Assembly (NCBI GenBank): GCA_034638255.1
Contig: JAWPGT010000083.1
Location: 1 to 64,000 of the forward strand
Source: Coprinus comatus
Taxonomy: Eukaryota; Basidiomycota; Agaricomycetes; Agaricales; Agaricaceae
Direction of reading: 5' to 3'
Length of the DNA stretch: 64,000 nucleotides
Part shown: in pieces, positions 57,301 through 64,000 of the stretch
Position numbering within the stretch: the first letter of the stretch is position 1
Layout: every line of letters begins with the position of its first letter
Made by a program: the position numbers and the translations under genes
Notes under the pieces: model-generated
Told to the model about the DNA's origin: nothing
Databases searched by the model: none
Seen by the model: the letters and a program-made list of their open reading frames with translations, nothing else

Positions 57301-60259
57301 TCTGATCTTCACGTGTTTGGCTGTGCAGCCTACGTTTTCATCCCAAAGGAATCAAGGGATGACAAATTATCTCCCAGATCTGAATTAATGATCTTCCTTG
57401 GTTATGCTGGTGCTAACTTTACGTTCATGCGACACCAGAAAGGAAATGTTATTTATACTGCGAAAACAGCTATTTTCGACGAGGGCTGGTATCCCAAATG
57501 CAAGCCGGATCACGAAAAAATTAAGGACTCCGGTTCTACAAAAAACCCCAAAATAAATCCTCCTCCTCCGGCGTCTGATGAAGATGACGAGGATACTATA
57601 CCTGATCTCTATCCTGATGATCCTATGGACACATCTCGACAAGACGACAGTGATAGACTCCCAACGCCTAGACTGCAAGGTCCGATTCCCGGACCATCTA
57701 CTTCTCAAAAACCTCCTGTTCCCAGTCCGAGCAAACCCACTCCTAGGAAAACAACAGTTGAGGAAGTCACTGATGAAGATGATGATGACGCGTTATCATA
57801 CACGGATCCAGAATCACCAATTCGTCAACCTAGTCCGAGCCCTGCTCCTAGGACTGACTCCACCCGTCCCATTTCTCCATCACCTGAACGACCTCCTAGA
57901 CCAGTTGAACCTTTACCTTGCCGTTCCGGCCGAGAAAAGTTTGTTCCTTTTAGAGAAGGTAACGTTTATGGGGAGAGAACACATCCGTCTGAAATCCTAC
58001 GAGATTACAATCAAAATGAACCTCTACCACCCCAGGGGAGAGTTCATCTCCGTGGACATGATTTTAGAATTCGCAATCAACGAGATTGCCCAAAAGCAGA
58101 TCCACGTCCAATTTCTCCCAAAGAAGTCCGAGAATGTCGCGATGAAATACGCAGACAACACGAGGATGCCTCAAGGGGATATGCGAGGGAACAAAACCCT
58201 GACGCAATGGAAGAAGATGCAGATTGCAAGATTCAACGGATAACTAAGGAAGGGGGGTTAGAATTGATGAACTTTTTATTGGCAAAAGCGAGTTCAACTA
58301 CAGTTCCTGAGCAATTCTGTGATCTTGTAAAATTGAATCCAGAGGAACGTAAACACTGGCACAAAGCTTGTCTCGAAGAACTAGATGCACTGAAAAAGCG
58401 ACAAGTTTACGAGTTGGTGAAACTTCCGGAAGGAAGGAAAACCGTAAAAAATAGATGGGTCTTTAATGAAAAGAGTGACGGTCGCAAACGTGCTAGACTA
58501 GTTGCTAAAGGATTTTCTCAAGTCGAGGGCATCGACTTTGATGAACTATTTTCTCCAGTAGTAAGATATGAGTCCGCTCGAATCCTGCTCGGGTTAGCCG
58601 CCCTTGAAGACTGGGACATTGAGTCTGTCGATGTAAAGACAGCATATCTCTATGGCAAACTGGATGAGGAAATCTATATGGATCAACCCGAAGGTTTCAA
58701 ACTTAAGGGCAAGGAACATATGGTGTGGAGGTTACGACGAGCATTGTATGGCCTTAAACAAGCCGGCTTGGCCTGGTGGAAGGAGATGGCATCTTCCATG
58801 AACCAACTAGGCTTCAAGCGATGTGAATCCGATGCCGGTATTTATATATATTGTCGAAAAGCTGGCAAGTTTGTCATTGCTGTCGTGTACGTTGACGACA
58901 TACTTTTCATGGGAAATGACTCTGCCCTGCTTAAAAAGCTTAAAGGAGAGTTTATGAAAAAGTGGGAATGCCGCCACCTTGGAGAAGTCAAAGAATTTCT
59001 CGGTATGCGCATAAGGAGAGATAGAGCTAATCGTAAGATCTTCCTGGATCAAAGTGCATATCTAGAGAAGATCCTGGAAAGGTTTAAAATCACTGGCTCC
59101 GACCGTGATACCAAACCGGCGCGAACTCCGCTGCCAGAAGGGTACTATCCAGTTCCTAACGACAAGCCAATCAACTCCTCCATCCGTTCTAGGTACCAAC
59201 AGGTGATCGGATCACTGTTGTATATTGCTATTGGCATGCGTCTGGACATTTCGTTTGCTGTGACTAAGCTTAGTCAACATTCTCATAACCCTACGGAAGA
59301 ACATTTGCGTAGAGCTCTCTATATTTGTAGATACCTGTTAGCGACTCGGGAATACCAAATGACGCTTGATGGATCTGGTAATGAGGGCTTCATTGCTTAC
59401 AGTGATTCTGATTGGGCTAGTGATCCTTCTACTCGAAGATCCCAAACTGTCAGGAATGCTCTAGACAGTCCCCAAGGTCAGTACTTATTGTTGGTTGAGG
59501 TTAGAAGAGTTGTGGTTGGATATTCTGTTTGGAGTTTTGGACTTGTAGATTATTTCCGCTTTCTGTGACATCACAATGTCACGTCACACGTTACTGAAGC
59601 GTCCTGCAGACACATGAAGACTCTCTAGTCTAATACAAGTGTCTGCAGGTGAGTAATTAAGAAGTTATTGTATGTTCTAGTCTAATACAAGTGTCTGCAG
59701 TGTTTGTGTTATATCTCAGTCATTTCTCAACCATTTCCTTCCATTCCTTCGTCATCGTGCTCGTCTCGTCGTCCTCTACGATCCTGCGCTTACACAAACT
59801 GGTTATCTGTCAACTGTTGCATCCTGCCCGGTAGCCTGGGTCAGTCGATCACAGAAGACTATTGCGTTATCGTCCACAGAGGCTGAGTACATGGCTATTT
59901 CCGATTGTAGTCGCCAGTCCATATGGATCAGAAGCCTAATGACTGAACTTGGTTTGCACAACAACGAACCAATGGATATTTGTGGAGACAATATGGGCTC
60001 TCTCTTTATCGTGCAAAATCCTGCCGTCAAAAAGAGATCAAAACACATAGACATTATTTTCCACTTCATTTGTCAAGTAATTGATGAAAAGAAGGTTCAG
60101 CTCTATTTTATCCCAGGCACTGAGAACCCTGCAGATCTTCTCACGAAGAATCTTGGACGTGTGAAGTTTGAATACTTCCGTGATAACTATTACGGGTTGG
60201 AGTTTTCTAATCCCACATATAGCGCTGCCAAGCGCTCAAATAATATGGTCCCAACATAA
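54385..60259 (+). pseudogene. gag-pol: copia-2 gag-pol polyprotein, two TGA codons and an LTR insertion
   Basis: From ATG 54385 (MAALIPLIPVLTGTANYQVW) a copia gag is followed by a Gln/Asn and Lys/Arg-rich linker, where no clear CCHC knuckle was seen. Then come protease (WLLDSGASFNCTLHIADF, about 56190), HHCC and integrase (HHQMAHPGKEVL, LIHSDLLEFP, HIRTDNGGEYVS, NGRAERLN), RT (VKNRWVFNEKSDGRKRARLV, YVDDILFMG near 58890) and RNase H (YSDSDWASDPSTRRSQT near 59400). TGA codons lie at 54670-54672 and 56464-56466, in one continuous frame. A 347-bp solo LTR plus target duplication splits RNase H; the end (KTIALSSTEAEYMAISD) resumes after 59799 and stops at TAA 60257-60259. Confidence 0.85.
59448..59794. 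repeat. solo LTR-like insertion in copia-2 RNase H
   Basis: TGTCAGG..CTTACA, 347 bp, is flanked by a perfect 5-bp duplication CAAAC (59443-59447 and 59795-59799). Removing it and one CAAAC restores the RNase H frame (RRSQTGYLS). Inside, CTAGTCTAATACAAGTGTCT is repeated 50 bp apart (about 59627 and 59677). No other copy is in the window. Confidence 0.75.
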
Positions 60260-60295
60260 GGCGCTTCATAGCTGCCATGTTCGTATTCAGGGGAG

Positions 60296-60398
60296 TGTTG
60301 AACTATTATTAGTTCTACAATGACATTCTCTAATGGCATTACGCTGATGAACATGTGACTTAATATGTTCTCGCATGGACCAATGTAAATATGTATAC
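60296..60398 (+). repeat. 3' LTR of copia-2, truncated
   Basis: Matches the first 103 bp of the 5' LTR and is cut by the CATCAGG element at 60399. Confidence 0.85.
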
Positions 60399-60518
60399 AT
60401 CAGGATTTCGCACACTTTTTTTCGGGCTACTTACTGCTCCTTGTAGGGCTTAAGTCAGCTTATGCTCCTTAATATCCTTGTGGGTACCTTATGATACTTT
60501 GGTGAAAATTTCTCCAAG
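60399..60518 (+). mobile_element. left-end fragment of a CATCAGG element
   Basis: 120 bp nearly identical to 9964-10083, including CATCAGGATTTCGCACAC and TTATGATACTTTGG. It is cut by the gypsy-3 LTR at 60519. Confidence 0.8.
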
Positions 60519-61154
60519 TGTTATGACCACGAACCGTTAAGCTGAACACTCCTGGAACTTAAACGCTAGAGTGCAGTCGTGTAGGAACGTGCGATCAATA
60601 AACACTCTGCTGCAATCTCAAGGCCTTTCAACCTAGTGACCGAGAGGTATGGAGACAGAGATGTATAAGGGCTACAACAGAAGAGATTAAAGCTTAGGGC
60701 TTTAATCGTCTAATACAGCGAGTATTTATACTATACTAGGAATGTACCTATTAATAGCTACTAACTACGTATGTCCCAAATACTCGTCATCGCTTTATAA
60801 TCTACTCCATACACAATGCTAGAACTGTCAACAGGAGTAGGTGAGACATCGGGGTCGGGGACTATTTACTCCATATACAATGAAAGATTAGTCAACAGGA
60901 GTAAAATGACGAAACAGATAACTAATACTGGAGCTGGGGAAATGTATACTTCTAAGCATAAGTGGAGTCTCATACTTAGTTCGACGTTAGGTCATAACGA
61001 TGTCATAGTGATGTCACTGTGATGTCACCGGGGAATGGTATGTCAAGCGGAGTCGTCCATGGTGTCATCATTGGGAATGAGTTCGGGGAAGATGGCGAAC
61101 AAGTCTTCCTCGGTGGTGGTGGTACGGGCCGGTGGTTTGGGTGGACTCGTAACA
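60519..61154 (-). repeat. 3' LTR of gypsy-3
   Basis: 636 bp, related to the solo LTRs at 40458/49057 and 49832-50456. In element sense TATAAATA is followed 35 nt later by AAGCTTTAAT. Confidence 0.9.
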
Positions 61155-62376
61155 TTACTTCCTTCCTTAAGGGGAATGTCCTCATTCTCAACTTCAGAGG
61201 TCTCTGCAAGGGGAGCCAGTGATGTTGGCCTCGGCGACGGGGTCGTAGTCTTCTCCAAAGTCTCGTCCAAAGTCTTCTTGATTTGATCCAGTACTCTGGC
61301 GTGAGCGGCGGTGTGCTTGGCGAGAGTGGGAATGGCATCGATGATGTCTTTCACTGCGAGATCCAGTCGGAATCGGGGTACGGGGTCCTGTCGATCGTGA
61401 GCGGCGTATCTCTGGTGGTTCATGAATGCTAGGACGCGTTGTCCCTCGATTGATTGGTCGTTGTGTCGGTTGCTGTTGTAAAAGTGTCCTATCTCCTTGT
61501 AGAATGTTACTGTCCGTTTTATCGGCAGGGCGGAGTTTAGGGTTTTGGATGTAGTGCTCCTCAATAACGGAGGTCGGGATGGTGTTGGAAGGGAGGCCTT
61601 TGTACTTGTTGCGGGAGCAATGCTTGGCATAGTGGCCTGGAGCAGTTTGCTTACAGTGGTTGCAGAAGTAACTTTCGCAATGTGGTAGGAAGTGGTTATG
61701 TCCGTTACATGCAGGGCACCGACGCTGTGTGGATTAATTTAATTGGTGGCATGTATGGGGTCTGGGGACATTGGCTGGGAACGTTTGGTGGGATAGTAGG
61801 TTGGTCAGGTAGTAGCTTTCCTGAGTGGTCAGGTTCCGGGCCCATTGTTCGAGCATGTAGTGGTTCCTGAGGAGTGGTGTGAGTCGCTTCCGAGTCTCTA
61901 GAAAGGATTCCGTCCCTTCGAGTCTCAAGGTTGCTAGTGCTAACATATCGTGGTCCAAAACTAACGCTGAAGAGCGAAGGTCTTGAATTTCGGGATCTGT
62001 CAAGATCCTGGAAAAGCTGGTGGAGGCTAGCATGCTCTGGTTGTGAAAAACCATTCGATTGGAGTTTTTGACAAGTGTGGGCCAAGGTGTCCCAAAGGTA
62101 CAGTTCCTTAGCTCTTTGAGGAAAGTAAGCAGATAGGTCTTCCCGAAGGGTGTGAAGGAGTGTGCGGCGTTCAGAGTTGTTTCGATGAACGGATTCGAGG
62201 TCAGCGATGTATGTTTCGCATGATAGTCGGAATCGAACAAGCTGAGTGTCAGGGGAATACGGGAGAGGGATGCGTGTGGTGGAACCATTGATAGGAGCCA
62301 AGGTTTGGGTTGGGAGTACGGTGGAGGGGGCGTTGGTGATAGTAGTGATGGGTGTATTGGGAGGAGAGTAGAGCAT
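61043..62376 (-). CDS. gypsy-3 third ORF, overlapping frames, paired zinc knuckles
   Basis: ATG 62376 (MLYSPPNTPITTITN) starts shortly after the pol stop and runs about 223 codons to near 61705, with a helical ETYIADLESVHRNNSERR segment. In another frame, overlapping its end, paired knuckles CPACNGHNHFLPHC and CNHCKQTAPGHYAKHC are encoded (about 61720-61640). A further frame (ATG 61630) is open to 61043, encoding VLAFMNHQRYAAHDRQDP and a coiled-coil-like KHTAAHARVLDQIKKTLDE. Its last 37 or so codons lie inside the 3' LTR. The order, position and paired knuckles correspond to the post-pol ORF of gypsy-2. How the frames are connected is not known. Confidence 0.65.
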
Positions 62377-62391
62377 TGAACTGGGGTTTGG

Positions 62392-64000
62392 TCAGAGTCT
62401 ATGTCTCTCTTTATAACTTTTTAGGATTGCTCCTGAATTGGTAAGATTCGATTCAGGCTCCCAAGAATCTTCCGTAGAAGAGTATCCTTTCCAATGAACA
62501 AGATACCGTCTTGTCCTCGGGGTTCCTCGGTGGTTAAGGATATTTTCGACTTCGTATTCTTCTTCTCCATTTACGATGTCTGGAGGTGGTGCTGTAAACA
62601 TTTTGCCATATACGTCATTCTCTTTGACAGGAGTGAGGAGTTGGATATGGAATTTGTTGTGGATCCTCCACGTCATTGGTAACTCTAGCTCATAGGTGGT
62701 TGTTCCTATTTTGCGTAGAATTTTGAAGGGGCCTTCTCGGCGTTGTGCCATTTTCTTTGATTTGTATTTGATTTGGAGATTTCTGTTATCGAGCCAGACC
62801 CGTTGTCCTGGTTCTAGGGTTGGTAATGGTCTGTTCGATCGAGCGGCCATAAGTTGACGCATATGTTCATGAGCTTCTTGAGCCTGTTCTCTTGTTTGTT
62901 TGAGGTACTCAAATCGGGATGAGATAGATGGGATGTTTGAGGGTTCTTCCGTAGTATGGAATGTTTTTGGTGCATAGCCATACATTAGTTCGAATGGGGT
63001 TTGAGTGCGACCAGCATGGGTACGGGAATTGTGTGTAAATTCGAGGATAGGCAGTGCTCGTGCCCAGGAGTTGGGATTTGCAGAGCAATAGATGGATAAG
63101 AATAGTTCGATCTCTTGATTGAATCTTTCGGTTGATCCGTCGGATTGAGGATGATAGGCAGTCGAGTATGCGGGTTCTATATTTAGTTTTGAATAGAATT
63201 CTTGCATTGACTTGGCGATGAATTGGGGTCCTCGATCTGAGATAACCTTTTCGGGAGTTCCGAATTTGGCGAATAACCGTTCTATCAATAGCTCGGCTAT
63301 GTCATCGGCTGTGGCTGTTTTCGCAGTAGGAATAATTAATATCCCCTTTGTAAGTCCATGGTCCACTATGGACAATATAGAGTCATAGGGGCCGTCTGGA
63401 GGTAGATCCGTTATCATGTCCATGGAGATTTGGGTGAATGGACGGATGGAAGCGGGTCCTTTTATGGGTTGTAAAGGTGCTTTGAGTGGGTGGCGGTTGA
63501 TCTTGTATTGTTGACAAGTTCCACAACCTTGAACGTAGTTGTGTACGAACGAGTTCATACCGGGCCAGTAACAGTATTGCTTTAGTTTTCGTAAAGTTTC
63601 TGTAATTCCTGGATGTCCAGCGGTGATATGGTCGTGTACTCTTTGTAAGAGGGATCGTCTAAGAAGAAGATCATCTGGGATGACAATCTTATTCTGGTAG
63701 CGGAGGAAACCATCGTCATCGATGACGTATGTTTCAGGAATAGATGAAGACCGTTGCTGAGTGACGTCTTTTATTTTCTGACCGATGAGGTCATCAATAA
63801 TGCAGAGTGACGTTTCTTGTAAGTCTGTGGAGAATAATGACGGGGGTAGTGCAGTTACGTCATGATTATCGTCTCCGATAGGTACGTGATCAGGTCTTCG
63901 GGATAGATGATCAGCGGGACCATTTTTCTTGCCGGGAATATGTCGGATTTCGATGTTGAATCTTTGCATATACGCTGTCCATCGTGCTTGTCGTCGGTTG
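62392..64000 (-). CDS. pol: gypsy-3 pol, RNase H end to chromodomain (partial)
   Basis: The frame is open from the window edge (NRRQARWTAYMQRFN) to the stop at 62392. It shows the RNase H tail (PADHLSRRPDH), the H2C2 module (HDHITAGHPGITETL; CGTCQQYK), the integrase core (MDMITDLPP, VISDRGPQF, STERFNQEIE), the C-terminal domain (RREGPFKILRKIGTTTYELE) and a chromodomain (EEEYEVENILNHRGTPRTRR). Chromodomains in these elements usually direct insertion toward marked chromatin. All visible catalytic residues are present. Protease and RT lie beyond the window. Confidence 0.9.
   Translation of the reverse strand, partial: NRRQARWTAYMQRFNIEIRHIPGKKNGPADHLSRRPDHVPIGDDNHDVTALPPSLFSTDLQETSLCIIDDLIGQKIKDVTQQRSSSIPETYVIDDDGFLRYQNKIVIPDDLLLRRSLLQRVHDHITAGHPGITETLRKLKQYCYWPGMNSFVHNYVQGCGTCQQYKINRHPLKAPLQPIKGPASIRPFTQISMDMITDLPPDGPYDSILSIVDHGLTKGILIIPTAKTATADDIAELLIERLFAKFGTPEKVISDRGPQFIAKSMQEFYSKLNIEPAYSTAYHPQSDGSTERFNQEIELFLSIYCSANPNSWARALPILEFTHNSRTHAGRTQTPFELMYGYAPKTFHTTEEPSNIPSISSRFEYLKQTREQAQEAHEHMRQLMAARSNRPLPTLEPGQRVWLDNRNLQIKYKSKKMAQRREGPFKILRKIGTTTYELELPMTWRIHNKFHIQLLTPVKENDVYGKMFTAPPPDIVNGEEEYEVENILNHRGTPRTRRYLVHWKGYSSTEDSWEPESNLTNSGAILKSYKERHRL

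Larger units (their letters stand above)
53881..60398 (+). mobile_element. copia-2, Ty1/copia retrotransposon
   Basis: The 5' LTR is 53881-54100 (TGTTGAACTA..TTTTAACA). The primer-binding site is GGTTATGGGCCC, followed by one gag-pol frame, a polypurine tract (AGGGGAG, 60289-60295) and a 3' LTR from 60296 that is cut after 103 bp by a CATCAGG element. A solo LTR sits in the RNase H region. Two TGA codons interrupt gag-pol. It disrupts the cysteine-rich gene at 53181. Confidence 0.88.
60519..64000 (-). mobile_element. gypsy-3, chromovirus with a third ORF, 5' part outside window
   Basis: The 3' LTR (60519-61154), post-pol ORF and pol up to the end of RNase H are in the window, all on the minus strand. 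A purine-rich tract (AAGGAAGGAAGTAA in element sense) precedes the LTR. No in-frame stop or frameshift was seen in the visible pol, so this is among the youngest and possibly functional elements here. It inserted into a CATCAGG element that had inserted into the copia-2 LTR. Confidence 0.88.

Overview
This window looks like a repeat-dense stretch of a filamentous basidiomycete genome, probably an Agaricomycete. The reasons are short introns of about 50-60 nt with GT..AG ends, a DUF6535-type membrane-protein gene, a KDZ-type transposase remnant, a TET/JBP-like dioxygenase gene of the kind carried by KDZ transposons, and several chromovirus (Ty3/gypsy) families. No rRNA, tRNA or CRISPR array was recognised. 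Very little is ordinary host sequence.

Layout. 1-1396: TET/JBP-like dioxygenase gene, then the 5' part of a second multi-exon gene. 1397-7313: gypsy-1 copy 1 (minus). 7314-18073: an inverted segment holding half of an unrecognised gene, an old gypsy-4 element (minus) with a small TIR element inserted in it, a KDZ-like terminus, and the 3' part of the second gene. 18074-23988: gypsy-1 copy 2 (plus). 23989-26429: the other fragment of the unrecognised gene, unassigned DNA and a DUF6535 gene. 26558-27588: a 5' LTR with gag remnant. About 27.6-31.3 kb: copia-1, truncated. 31329-35415: a 4.1-kb non-autonomous element with 250-bp TIRs and palindromic 52-bp subterminal repeats. 35.5-36.8 kb: C-terminal KDZ transposase remnant. 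37-40.4 kb: an LTR remnant, a fold-back element and a minisatellite. 40458-51125: gypsy-2 (complete, GTATC target duplication) nested in a solo LTR, beside a Tc1 element that is itself split by another solo LTR. 53181-53880: a cysteine-rich gene cut by copia-2 (53881-60398), which carries a solo LTR in its RNase H region. 60399-64000: a truncated TIR element cut by gypsy-3 (minus), which runs off the window.

Main results. (1) The two inverted gypsy-1 copies have exchanged target-site duplications exactly as expected if they recombined and inverted the 10.8 kb between them; undoing this on paper rejoins two open reading frames. (2) The TET/JBP gene and the gene next to it then lie just inside a KDZ-like terminus, so they appear to be cargo of one large transposon. 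(3) Three unrelated gypsy LTR families share one priming layout: a 10-12 nt block 35 nt downstream of the TATA box is perfectly complementary to the sequence starting 2 nt after the 5' LTR, which is a Tf1-like self-priming arrangement. (4) gypsy-2 and gypsy-3 carry an extra ORF after pol with paired CCHC zinc knuckles; gypsy-4 carries a different extra ORF there. (5) The copia-1 leader is duplicated, one copy with and one copy precisely without a 58-nt GT-AG intron. (6) Nearly all in-frame stops in the decayed elements are TGA at positions best explained as former CGA arginine codons.

Family calls come from motif recognition by eye; no database search was run.
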